In this document: one piece after another, positions 23,873 to 31,900 of the stretch
How positions within the stretch are numbered: the stretch's first letter is position 1
Layout of the letters: every line of letters begins with the position of its first letter
Origin: PALSA-505 sp036501145
GTDB lineage: Bacteria; Actinomycetota; Actinomycetes; Streptosporangiales; Streptosporangiaceae
Length of the DNA stretch: 64,000 nt
Direction: 5' to 3'
NCBI GenBank assembly: GCA_036501145.1
Contig: DASYAV010000039.1
Span: forward strand, 14,314-78,313
The notes under the pieces: generated by a model
The model's input: only the letters and a program-made list of their open reading frames with translations
Databases searched by the model: none
Told to the model about the DNA's origin: nothing
Translations under genes and position numbers: made by a program

Positions 23873-24538
23873 TCAGATCACGTAGAAAAACACCCAGAAC
23901 AATAGTGCCATCACGGCCAGGTAGTTCCAGATGACGGTGAAGGAACTCAGCGATGCCTGGAAGCGCTGGACCGCGTAGGCGTCCTCGTAGGTCGGCGGCG
24001 TCTCCACCAGGAGGATCGCGGGGATGAACCGCGACCTGGCGAGCAGGGTCTCCAGCCACACCATGACCACCAGCAGGATGGTCAGGAACACCGGGTAGAA
24101 CCCGACGAACACACTCGAGAAGCCCGAACTTCCCGGCCAGAACGGCAGGTACAGCAGTTCCGCAATCTGCAGGCCCACCGCGGCAAGACCCATGAACAGC
24201 GCGGTCAGGCCGGCGATCTGCCACAGCCGCTTGTTCCCGGCCTTGATCTGCTGCAGGCCCGCGTACTGCACACCCGCGCTCACCAGCACCAGGAACATGA
24301 TCACAGTGCCCCAGAGCATGGACGGCGGGTGATACCCGGAGCCCTGCCACCTGCCGGCGGAGTTCAGCGACCGCAGGTAGAAGTAGGCGAAGACGAACGC
24401 GCCGAAAAGAAAGGACAGCCCGCCGATGGCCAAGCGGGTGCCCGTCCACAGCGCGTTGAGCGCGGACTCGTGGTAGAAGCCGGTCTCCTCGGCGGTGGGG
24501 TCCTGGCCCTCGGTCGGGGTGCCGGCGGCCTGGGTCAT
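23873..24538 (-). CDS. ctaE: Cytochrome c oxidase subunit III
   Basis: 221 residues with five to six membrane helices. The sequence has the subunit III style (YHPPSMLWGTVIMFLVLVSAGVQYAG; TILLVVMVWLETLLARSRF; VIWNYLAVMALLFWVFFYVI, the usual WNY/WHF near the C-terminus). The N-terminal 20 residues are Glu/Thr-rich. It stabilises subunit I and its oxygen access. The gene's ATG overlaps the ctaD stop by 4 bp, so the two are translationally coupled. Confidence 0.9.
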   Translation of the reverse strand: MTQAAGTPTEGQDPTAEETGFYHESALNALWTGTRLAIGGLSFLFGAFVFAYFYLRSLNSAGRWQGSGYHPPSMLWGTVIMFLVLVSAGVQYAGLQQIKAGNKRLWQIAGLTALFMGLAAVGLQIAELLYLPFWPGSSGFSSVFVGFYPVFLTILLVVMVWLETLLARSRFIPAILLVETPPTYEDAYAVQRFQASLSSFTVIWNYLAVMALLFWVFFYVI

Positions 24539-26532
24539 GACGGCTGTGCCTCCGCTCCCGGTGCGGCATGTGTACCCGTCGCGGTGCCCGCATAGGCTGT
24601 CGCCACCACACCTTCGGGCGGGTTCAGGTCGGCGACCGGAGGCGCGTCCTTGACCCCGTACTCATACGGGTCGGAGAGCACCACAGGGACACGCTCGAAG
24701 TTCCCCGGCGGTGGCGGCGTGGCGATCTGCCATTCCAGGCTCCGCGCCCGCCACGGGTTGCCGGTCTCGGGCTCCCGCCAGAATAGCGTCGACATGACCA
24801 CGTTGATCAGGAAGACCAGTATCGACCCGCCCAGCAGGAAGGCCGAGATCGACACCCAGTCGTTCAGCGGCTGCAGGTTCTTCGCGTACTCGAACACCCG
24901 GCGCGGCTGTCCCAGCATCCCCACCGCGAACAGCGGCAGGAACGTCGAGTTGAAGAAGATGAACATGGTCCAGAAGTGGATCTTGCCGAGTGTCTCGTTC
25001 AGCTTGATGCCCAGCATCTTGGGCAGCCAGTAGTAGATGCCCGCCATGAACGCGAAGATCAGGCCGCCCATGATCGTGTAGTGGAAGTGTGCCATCACGA
25101 AGAAGCTGCCGTGCTCGGTAACATCCGCAGGCACATCCGACAGGAATACCCCGCTGATCCCGCCGATGAGGAAGTTGAAGTAGAAGGCCAGCGCGAACAG
25201 CATCGGGATCGAGAACCTGATCCGCGCCTTCCAGAACGTCCCCATAGCCACCAGGTAGATGAACCCGGTCGGGATCGAGATCAACTCGGTGGTGAGCATG
25301 AACAACGGCCGCATGTCCGGGTTGATGCCGCTGTCGAACAGGTGATGCTGCCAGACGAAGAAGCTGAGCAGCCCCACCCCGACCATCCCGGCCGCGGCGA
25401 CCTTATAGCCGAAGAGCGGTTTTCGGCAGAACACCGAGACGATCTCGGAGACGACCCCGAAGCCGGGCAGGGCGAGGATGTACACCTCGGGATGGCCGAA
25501 GAACCAGAACAGGTTCTCGTAAAGGTAGCTCGACCCGCCGAGGGTGTTGGTGAAGAACGCGGTCTGGAAGGTCCGGTCCATCAGTGCCATGTAGCACGCG
25601 CCGACCAGCACGGGCACCGCGAGCACCTGGAGGAAGGAGACCGTGAACATCGACCACACGAACATCGGCAGCCTGCTCCACCGCATGCCGGGCGCCCGGT
25701 AGTTGATGATGGTCACGATCATGTTGAAGCCGGCCAGGATCATGGAGATCCCCATCAGGCCGAACGCGAAGAAGTAGGCGTCCATGCCCTGCCGCGCCTG
25801 CGTGGCCAGCGGCTCGTACCCGGTCCAGCCGGTGGGGAAGCCACCGAACAGGACGCCGGACAGCAGGATGACGTAGGCGGCCGGGGTGAGCCAGAAGCCG
25901 AGCGCCTCCAGGCGGGGGAAGGCCACCCGCTTCGAGCCGATGAGGATCGGACCGAAGTACTGGCCGAACGGGCCCAGGATGACCGACGACATCATCATCA
26001 TCATCATCGTGCCGTGCTCGCCCACTACCATGAGGTACTGGTTGGCCCCCATGATGTGGTAGGTGGGCGACAGCAACTCGGTCCTGATCGCCATGGCGAA
26101 CAGCCCGCCGGTGAGGAAGTAGGCGATCATCCCGTACAGGTACTGGATGCCGACGACCTTGTGGTTGAGCGTGAGCCGGAAGTACTTGGCAAACCCCGGT
26201 TCAGCGCCGTCCTCTTCCTGGTGAACGTCGCGCAGCGGCCTGCCCGTCATCGACCGCAGCAGGTCGTTGAACACGCCAAGCCCGACCAGCCAGCCGACCG
26301 TGGCCAGCGCGTAGCCGAGCACGATCGGGACGTCGTTCGAGTCCGACAGCGCGTTCTGCGCGTACCCGCTGGACAGGAAGTTGCCGAGCAGGTGGCCGAG
26401 GAAGTAGCCGATGACCGCCCCGATCAGGCCGGTGTGCACGGCCGGCCGCCTCCACCAGGGCACCGCCGGCCGCATGGCGGCGGGGCCGCGGCCCGAAGGC
26501 TGCGCTTTCTCTGGCTGAATCTCGACGGCCAT
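24535..26532 (-). CDS. ctaD: Haem-copper oxidase subunit I with altered proton-channel residues
   Basis: 665 residues with at least 12 core helices. Redox centres are intact: low-spin haem ligand His173 (EHGT), CuB ligands His347 with Tyr351 (GHPEVY), His396-His397 (WQHH), and haem ligands His482/His484 (HFHY); Glu349 matches the usual gating Glu. Proton-path motifs differ. The canonical IGxPDxAFPRxN reads IGSKRVAFPRLE, so the D-channel Asp is Arg202 and the Asn is Glu209. The canonical PTGxKxxNW reads PTGFIYLVA, so the K-channel Lys is Ile425. Helix II has six consecutive Met (176-181). An N-terminal extension of about 100 residues contains two extra hydrophobic segments. Role: oxygen reduction with electrons from subunit II. 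Confidence 0.93.
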   Translation of the reverse strand: MAVEIQPEKAQPSGRGPAAMRPAVPWWRRPAVHTGLIGAVIGYFLGHLLGNFLSSGYAQNALSDSNDVPIVLGYALATVGWLVGLGVFNDLLRSMTGRPLRDVHQEEDGAEPGFAKYFRLTLNHKVVGIQYLYGMIAYFLTGGLFAMAIRTELLSPTYHIMGANQYLMVVGEHGTMMMMMMSSVILGPFGQYFGPILIGSKRVAFPRLEALGFWLTPAAYVILLSGVLFGGFPTGWTGYEPLATQARQGMDAYFFAFGLMGISMILAGFNMIVTIINYRAPGMRWSRLPMFVWSMFTVSFLQVLAVPVLVGACYMALMDRTFQTAFFTNTLGGSSYLYENLFWFFGHPEVYILALPGFGVVSEIVSVFCRKPLFGYKVAAAGMVGVGLLSFFVWQHHLFDSGINPDMRPLFMLTTELISIPTGFIYLVAMGTFWKARIRFSIPMLFALAFYFNFLIGGISGVFLSDVPADVTEHGSFFVMAHFHYTIMGGLIFAFMAGIYYWLPKMLGIKLNETLGKIHFWTMFIFFNSTFLPLFAVGMLGQPRRVFEYAKNLQPLNDWVSISAFLLGGSILVFLINVVMSTLFWREPETGNPWRARSLEWQIATPPPPGNFERVPVVLSDPYEYGVKDAPPVADLNPPEGVVATAYAGTATGTHAAPGAEAQPS

Positions 26533-26600
26533 CCCTCACCTCTTCATGCGCGCGTCGTGATGGTCACCACGTGGTCCGCGAGCGCTGTCACGCGACCGCG

Positions 26601-27626
26601 TCACGGCGACACCGGATCACCATGCGTAGTCCCGGCCTGCACACCGGGGTAGTAATAGCCATTGGCCCCCGTGATACCCGCCACCTTGACGACGTCCTTG
26701 CCGAGTTGCGGGACCACGGTGGGGTCGTAGGTCAGGGCGTAGGGCGGCAGCGCGGCCAGGAGCCCGCTGCTCCGCTCCTTGTTCTGGACGCCGGTGGCCC
26801 AGGTCTGGAACGCGGCCGGGGTAATCACCTTGCCGGAGTTGAACATGGCGCCATGCCAGATGCCGCACAGCTCGTTGCACCGCACCACGAACTTGCCCAG
26901 CTGCTTGGGTGTGGCGTACGCCACGTTGTCGACCTGGGGGTTGGCGTCGGCCTTGACGCCGAGCAGGTAGGCCCAGAAGCTGTGCACGACGTCCAACGAC
27001 GTCACGTGGAACTCCACCGGCATATTGTCCGGCAGTTCCAGCGTGGTGCTCTCCATGCCGCCGAACTGTGGGTACCGGTAGCTCCAGACCCACTGCTGCC
27101 CGATCACCTGCACCTGCAGCATGTCATTGGTGCCCGGTGACCAGTTCGCGGTCTGCGTGCCCGCCAGCTTCCAGATCGGCGCCGGCCCTTCGCCACCGCC
27201 CGCCCCGCCGGGAGTAATCAGTTGGTAGGTGCCGAACGCGAACGCCCACAGCACGATCATCGAGGTGACAACGATCCACCATGCCTGGATCCTCGTGTGC
27301 CCGTAGACCGGCGGGCCGTCGCTGTCGTCCCCCGGCCTGGCCCGCCACACCACGATGGCGTAGACGAAGTAGAGCAGCACCCCGATCACGACGGGTGCAG
27401 CGGTCACCGCCAGCACCGCGATGTCGAACTGCTGGCCGGATGCCGCGTCGCTCATGTCGCCCGGCGGCAGGTGCGGGTACCACACGAACCAGATGACGAG
27501 GATCGCCGCCACTGACAGCGGGATCCACATGAGCAGGAGCCGCAGGGCATGCCGCGGCTCGCGGGCGCCGTCAGCCGCCGCGGGACTTCCCGCTCCGGGA
27601 CCGCTCGCCGCCGGGTTCTCCGCCAT
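26601..27626 (-). CDS. ctaC: Cytochrome c oxidase subunit II
   Basis: 341 residues from the ATG at 27626 (TGATG junction with the preceding cupredoxin stop). Two membrane helices (LLLMWIPLSVAAILVIWFVW; FDIAVLAVTAAPVVIGVLLYF), then a third hydrophobic stretch before the cupredoxin domain. The aromatic electron-entry patch is QQWVWSYRY. The CuA ligands are complete: His in VVHSFW, and CNELCGIWHGAM (two Cys, Glu carbonyl, His, Met). There is no fused haem c motif, so it should accept electrons from a separate cytochrome c or small carrier. It is followed by ctaD after 68 bp. There is no lipobox. Confidence 0.93.
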   Translation of the reverse strand: MAENPAASGPGAGSPAAADGAREPRHALRLLLMWIPLSVAAILVIWFVWYPHLPPGDMSDAASGQQFDIAVLAVTAAPVVIGVLLYFVYAIVVWRARPGDDSDGPPVYGHTRIQAWWIVVTSMIVLWAFAFGTYQLITPGGAGGGEGPAPIWKLAGTQTANWSPGTNDMLQVQVIGQQWVWSYRYPQFGGMESTTLELPDNMPVEFHVTSLDVVHSFWAYLLGVKADANPQVDNVAYATPKQLGKFVVRCNELCGIWHGAMFNSGKVITPAAFQTWATGVQNKERSSGLLAALPPYALTYDPTVVPQLGKDVVKVAGITGANGYYYPGVQAGTTHGDPVSP

Positions 27627-28336
27627 CACGACACCACCTGCATGTCGCCCATCATGTAACCCACGGTCTGCATCGGCCCGCTGTTGCCGTCAAGGTAACC
27701 GCCGCCGCACGGCACGAGGCACTGCCACCGCCACGTCCCGCTGTGCCCCGGGCTCATGAAGCTGAACTTCTCCAGCGTGTACGGGCCCGAGGAGGTGGTG
27801 CAGGGCGAGGAACTGCACAGGGTGGCCGAGGCGTCCGGCGAGCCGACCGGCACGAACACACCCAGCCCAGGGATCGCGAAGGAGTGCCCCACCGAGCAAT
27901 GCGCCCACGAGTTGACGACCGATGTGGTCCGGGCCGGGCCCAGCGGCCGTCCCTTGTTGAACTGCTGCACATTCACCGTGCCGCCGATAGTGCCCTGCAC
28001 CTGGCTCCAGTAGTTGTTCCGCAGCGGGGTGCAGCCGTCGTATCCGTAGATCGTCACGTTGACCCTGGTGTTCGCGGGCACCGAGAACAGCGTGGTGTGC
28101 TGCCACTGGTGGGTCGCCGGGTCCTGCACGTAGTAGCTGACCCAGTCCGGCCTGGTGGAGGAGTTGTTCTGCGGATCCTCCTGCAGCACGACGTTGACCT
28201 GGCCACCCGAGGCCGTGTAGTGGACGCTCGGCAGCGAACCCTGGGCGCCCATGTAGAACAGGACGACGAAGACCCCGATTCCGACGACCACCGCGACGGC
28301 TGCGGCGAGTGCCACCACGCGGGCTGCCACAGACAC
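27626..28336 (-). CDS. Membrane-anchored cupredoxin resembling a degenerate CuA domain
   Basis: 236 residues: an N-terminal anchor (about 7-29) and a cupredoxin fold. His151 lies in GHSFAIPGLGVFVPVG (the first ligand position of cupredoxins). The C-terminus has FSFMSPGHSGTWRWQCLVPC followed by GGGY: Cys206 and Cys210 keep the C-x3-C of CuA, but the His four residues on is Tyr214, and the H-x2-M end is replaced by a Met-rich GYMMGDM. Extra Cys at 102, 147, 174 and 179 may form disulfides. It is the first gene of the oxidase operon and abuts ctaC at TGATG. It may be an electron-transfer subunit, a copper donor or a mononuclear copper protein; I cannot choose. Confidence 0.75.
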   Translation of the reverse strand: MSVAARVVALAAAVAVVVGIGVFVVLFYMGAQGSLPSVHYTASGGQVNVVLQEDPQNNSSTRPDWVSYYVQDPATHQWQHTTLFSVPANTRVNVTIYGYDGCTPLRNNYWSQVQGTIGGTVNVQQFNKGRPLGPARTTSVVNSWAHCSVGHSFAIPGLGVFVPVGSPDASATLCSSSPCTTSSGPYTLEKFSFMSPGHSGTWRWQCLVPCGGGYLDGNSGPMQTVGYMMGDMQVVS

Positions 28337-28478
28337 CGGTCACCACCTCGCTCCTGCCGAGCTCACCCGGCGCGCACCGCTACGACCGGCCGTGCTCGCC
28401 GCGTGTCCACGGATCACGGCCCGCTAATTCCTGAGCTTGCCGACCTTAAGCATTGGGCGGCAATACGTGGGACGATCA

Positions 28479-28494
28479 ATGACGAAATTGTCAT
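28479..28494. promoter_or_regulatory. Inverted repeat between the oxidase operon and the divergent hypothetical gene
   Basis: ATGAC-GAAATT-GTCAT, flanked by GATC on both sides, in the AT-richer 229-bp gap between divergent genes. It lies about 140 bp upstream of the cupredoxin start and 72 bp upstream of the plus-strand gene. Possible operator of the oxidase operon. Confidence 0.4.
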
Positions 28495-28565
28495 GATCGG
28501 TACCGGTCTGCGGCCAGCGGCGGCCGCACCGCGGCAGCCGGCGAATTCCGCGGTGGCGAGACTCT

Positions 28566-29240
28566 ATGATGACCTGGACACTTCGCGCGGCGACACCCCC
28601 GGCAGGTTCCATGGCAGAGCATCCACCCGGCGGCGGTGCCCCGGTGCGGCTTCGGCGGTCCGGCTGGCCCGTGCTGCGGACCCCGCGCTGGCTGCTCGCG
28701 GGCGCGGTGGTGCTCGTCGCCGGGCTGGTGCTGGCCGCCATCCCGCACCGGCCTTCCACCGCTCAGCGGGCGGCAGACCTGCGGGGATTCGTCCACGACA
28801 TGACCACCGGCATCGAGTCGTGCGCGGGCGGGGTGACCGAATCGCTGACCGCGCTGCACGCCATCCAGGCCGGCACCAGCCACGACCTGAAGACCGCGAT
28901 CGGCATCGCCAGTTACGGCGTGTCCAACTGCTCGCCCGCCAACAGCATGCCGCTTGACGACCTCGTGCAGTACCAGGTGCCCGAGTCACTGGCCGAGTTC
29001 CACTTGGACGCTGCGGTTAACGACCTTGTCACCTGGGCCTTCCCGCTCGCTCAGCGGGTGCAGGCCGACGTGGCCAGGGAATTGGGCGGTCACAGCGCGT
29101 CCGATCGTGCCTCAGCCGGCACGGCACTGCGGCACGATCTGGCGGCGCTCGACGCGCAGCGCGCCACCATCAACAAAATGATCATGTCGGCAGCGCGGTC
29201 ACTCTCGGCCCGCGTGACTCCGCCCCCGCTGCCCGGCTGA
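28566..29240 (+). CDS. Membrane-anchored protein of unknown function
   Basis: 224 residues. A Pro/Arg-rich N-terminus, one membrane helix (WLLAGAVVLVAGLVLAAI, about 42-60), then an extracytoplasmic helical domain of about 165 residues with two Cys (IESCAGG and VSNCSP, possibly a disulfide) and heptad-like helices near the end. The position suggests a link with respiration, but no family is recognised. Met16 at 28611 is an alternative start that would trim the Pro-rich tail. The coding frame is clearly open and GC3-rich. Confidence 0.6.
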   Translation: MMTWTLRAATPPAGSMAEHPPGGGAPVRLRRSGWPVLRTPRWLLAGAVVLVAGLVLAAIPHRPSTAQRAADLRGFVHDMTTGIESCAGGVTESLTALHAIQAGTSHDLKTAIGIASYGVSNCSPANSMPLDDLVQYQVPESLAEFHLDAAVNDLVTWAFPLAQRVQADVARELGGHSASDRASAGTALRHDLAALDAQRATINKMIMSAARSLSARVTPPPLPG

Positions 29241-29274
29241 CGGTGCCCTTGCCCGCTAGCCGGCTGACGCCGGC

Positions 29275-30043
29275 TTAGTACTCGCCCCGCCGGTGCGGCG
29301 GGCGATCCCAGCCTCTCACCCCTGCCCGGGCGCCTGGGAACTCGTGCCGGAGCTCGTCGTCGAGATCCCCACCGGCCAGCCAGCTGACCACCGCGGCGAA
29401 AATCACCGGCAGAAAGCAGACGCCGGCCAGGCCCCACACCAGGCCGACGGCGACCTCCTGTGCGCCGACGGCACCCCCGGCGTAGGCAGGCACCTCCGGG
29501 CGGCCCGAGAAGCCAAGCGCGTAGGCGGTGATCCATACCGACCACATGCCCACCGCCGCGAAGGCGGCACGCTGCGGGAGGGAGAGCCGGGGAGCCAGCG
29601 GCGGGGAGCGGACAATCTCGAGCCAGAGCCCGGCCCCGGCCGCGAGAAGCGTCATGGCCTCGGCCGCGGCAAGCCCGGGGAGCCGGGCCAGGGCGTCGAG
29701 CGCCGGAGGGAGCCGCCACGCCACGTTCACCCCCGGCGAACGCGGCCAGGAAGATTGCGGCACGCCGGAACGACGGCCGCCTGTGCCGACTCGCCGCCAG
29801 CCGGCCTGCCCGGCCTGCCAGCCGCAGTGCGCGCCAGGGAGCGCCCAGCACGATCAGCGCGGGGCACACCATCGCGAGCATGCCGTACTGGGCAGTCTCC
29901 ACGATGAGATACCGCCGGGCCAGCGTGGACAGCGGAGGCGCCAGGCTGGCCACCGCGATCACGGCACCGGCCGCCGGCAGCCAGCCCGACATGCCTGGTC
30001 CGCGGCGGCTGCCGGTCAGGCCGGCCGGCACGCCGGCGGTCAT
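29275..30043 (-). pseudogene. CtaG-like assembly gene broken by a one-base frameshift
   Basis: Two adjoining frames form one CtaG-like protein. The first (from 30043) contains GMLAMVCPALIVLGAPWRALRLAG (cf. APSLIVLSAPWLLL of ctaG) and ends sensibly at IFLAAFAG. The second continues VNVAWRLPPALDAL (cf. FNVCWLAWHLPSGYDAAL), then AEAMTLLAAGAGLWLEIV and EVAVGLVWGLAGVCFLPVIF. The switch lies in a run of five C at 29730-29734; four would restore one frame of about 255 codons. Either a sequencing/assembly error or a recent inactivation. The ATG at 30043 overlaps the stop of the upstream membrane gene (ATGA), so the gene was co-translated. If intact it would be a second oxidase assembly factor. Confidence 0.7.
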
Positions 30044-30618
30044 CGCGCATTCACCGTGGTGACCATCGCCAGCAGGACAGTGACCAGGGCCGCTGCTCCG
30101 TGCCCGGCGGGGACGAGCGGCGCCAGATGCGCCCGGTGTCTCCGCGCCGCACCCGGCGGGCCGGGCGGCACATGGGCGAGCACCTCGTCGGCCAGCCTCC
30201 CGGCGAGCACGTCGTCGGTCAGCGCGCGGGCGAGCACCTCGTCGGTCAGCGGGCCGGCGAGTGCGTCATCGGCAGGCTCGCCGGGCGCGCCGCCGACGGT
30301 CGCGCCGGGCGGTTCCAGCCCGCCGACCGGGGCAGGGTAGGGAGTCCATACGGTTACCATCGCGGTCCCGAGCCCGACCACGGGCATCAGCAGCCCGGCC
30401 GCGGACCAGGCGAGGCCGGCCAGGCCGGTCGCCAGATAGCCGATCCAGATGGCGAGTCCCGCGATGGCCAGGCCCGCATGCCCGTAGATCACCACCGAGG
30501 GGAGGCCACCGGGCCGGGCACGCTGCATCTGCGGGCCGCCGTGGGCGATCCAGGTACGCAGCATGTAAGCCCCCATGCCAACGGTGAGCATCCAGGTGGC
30601 GAGCGTGGCGATACCCAT
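30040..30618 (-). CDS. Four-helix membrane protein of unknown function
   Basis: 192 residues from the ATG at 30618, which begins directly with TM1 (MGIATLATWMLTVGMGAYML). Much longer upstream extensions are hydrophilic and antisense to the SCO1 gene, so they were rejected. Helices continue at VVIYGHAGLAIAGLAIWIGYLATGL and GLLMPVVGLGTAMVTV, with a final one at AALVTVLLAMVTTV. Between the last two is a cytosolic or lumenal loop of four 9-residue repeats (consensus DEVLAGxLT). It is translationally coupled to the broken ctaG-like gene, which suggests an oxidase-assembly or redox role (inference). Confidence 0.65.
   Translation of the reverse strand: MGIATLATWMLTVGMGAYMLRTWIAHGGPQMQRARPGGLPSVVIYGHAGLAIAGLAIWIGYLATGLAGLAWSAAGLLMPVVGLGTAMVTVWTPYPAPVGGLEPPGATVGGAPGEPADDALAGPLTDEVLARALTDDVLAGRLADEVLAHVPPGPPGAARRHRAHLAPLVPAGHGAAALVTVLLAMVTTVNAR
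30177..30284 (-). repeat. Four 27-bp tandem repeats inside the membrane-protein gene
   Basis: Imperfect copies of a 27-base unit beginning CGAGCACCTCGTCGG, starting at 30177, 30204, 30231 and 30258. They translate to four 9-residue repeats of the type DEVLARALT, an acidic amphipathic loop. The in-frame period means copy number can vary without a frameshift. Confidence 0.75.
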
Positions 30619-30819
30619 ATGCCGTTCCCGGCCCAAGGGTGACCGGTGGCTGCCGGGCACACAGAAGCGTGCCAGCAGGGTATCCCCGCGGGGTGGCGAG
30701 CGCCAGACCGCTTCCCGCCGGACGCCGGCCCGCGGTGGCGAGACATGATCGCGCCTGGTGCCACAGGGTGTGCCGCCGATATGCTCCGCACAGAGCTCGT
30801 TCAGGGACAAGGCGGGTTC

Positions 30820-31665
30820 ATGATGAGACTCAGGCTGGCAAGAGAACGCGACCCCGACCGCGAGGCCGGTGATGGTGGCCAGGAAGTGCCAGGGGGCCAT
30901 GGCGAGCCAGCCGGCCGCAATCGGCGGTGGGCGCGCCTGGTGATGCTGCTGGGCCTGGCCGGAGTGCTCGGCGCCGGAGTGGCCTCGGCCGCCTTTGCCC
31001 TGGCCGGAACGCCGCATCCCGCTCCTGGGCCGCTACCGCGGCCGGTCGGCATACCAGCCAGCATCTCGACCCGGCTCGCGAACCTCATGCAGCTATCAGC
31101 ACTTCCGCGGCGGGCCGCACCGGGTTTCACCCTCACCGACCAGGACGGGCGGAGCGTGTCGCTGTCGAGCTTCCGGGGGAAGGTCGTGGTGCTCGAATTC
31201 ATGGACCCGCACTGCACCGACATCTGCCCGATCGTGTCGCAGGAATTCGTGGACGCCTATCACGACCTCGGGCCGCTGGCGAGCAAGGTGGTTTTCGCAG
31301 CGGTGAACGTCAACAAATACTTCAGATCCGTCCAGGCGGTGGCCGCTTTCTCAGCCGAGCACGGGCTCACCACAATCCCGGGCTGGCATTTCCTCACCGG
31401 GCCGACGGCGGCCCTCAGCGCCGTGTGGCGCGGCTACCAGGTCGATGTCAGGGCACCAGACCCCGGCGGGGACATCATCCACAATTCGTCCATCTACTTT
31501 ATCGACCGGGACGGGCGAGAGCGATACCTCGCCGTTCCTGAGGTCAGCTACACCAAGCCTCGCTACGCGTACCACACGAGTGGCGAGACAGGGTATCTGC
31601 CCGTCGGCCAGATGACCGACTGGACGCGTGGGATCGCCGCGCTCGCCCGGGATTTGGCCGGGTAG
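30820..31665 (+). CDS. SCO1/SenC family copper chaperone
   Basis: 281 residues from the first of two adjacent ATGs (30820 and 30823); an earlier in-frame start at 30646 would add a soluble Arg-rich stretch before the signal anchor. One membrane helix (LVMLLGLAGVLGAGVASAAF) is followed by a thioredoxin-fold domain. It has the copper-binding C-x3-C in HCTDICPIV and the distal His in GDIIHNSSIYFID. It delivers copper to the CuA site of subunit II or keeps its cysteines reduced, on the outer side of the membrane. This fits the oxidase operon 2.5 kb away. It is divergent from the four-helix membrane gene. Confidence 0.9.
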   Translation: MMRLRLARERDPDREAGDGGQEVPGGHGEPAGRNRRWARLVMLLGLAGVLGAGVASAAFALAGTPHPAPGPLPRPVGIPASISTRLANLMQLSALPRRAAPGFTLTDQDGRSVSLSSFRGKVVVLEFMDPHCTDICPIVSQEFVDAYHDLGPLASKVVFAAVNVNKYFRSVQAVAAFSAEHGLTTIPGWHFLTGPTAALSAVWRGYQVDVRAPDPGGDIIHNSSIYFIDRDGRERYLAVPEVSYTKPRYAYHTSGETGYLPVGQMTDWTRGIAALARDLAG

Positions 31666-31900
31666 CCACCGTCGGCCGTGTGGCTTACCGGAGCCTGGCC
31701 ACCGGCATGAGCCCAGCCCTTCCACCTGGTACCCGCATCCGGTGTGGGTAGCTGCCGGCAGGCTGGTGAACACGCCTGCAATCGTTTGGGAACCCTCCTA
31801 CAAATACCCGCAAACAGGGCGTAGAGTGATGTGTTGCGTATAGCCGGGCCAGGTCAGGACGCTGGCCCTGTGCTGCCTCGACGCGGCAAGGTTGGGCGGA

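Noticed and set aside
25990..26007. Six consecutive CAT triplets on the plus strand that would read as poly-His
   Set aside because: They are the antisense of six Met codons in helix II of ctaD; the plus-strand frame there has no protein-like features and is a shadow of the oxidase gene.
30646..30819. N-terminal extension of the SCO1 gene
   Set aside because: It adds hydrophilic Arg/Pro sequence before the membrane anchor and occupies the divergent promoter region; the ATG pair at 30820 gives a normal N-terminus.
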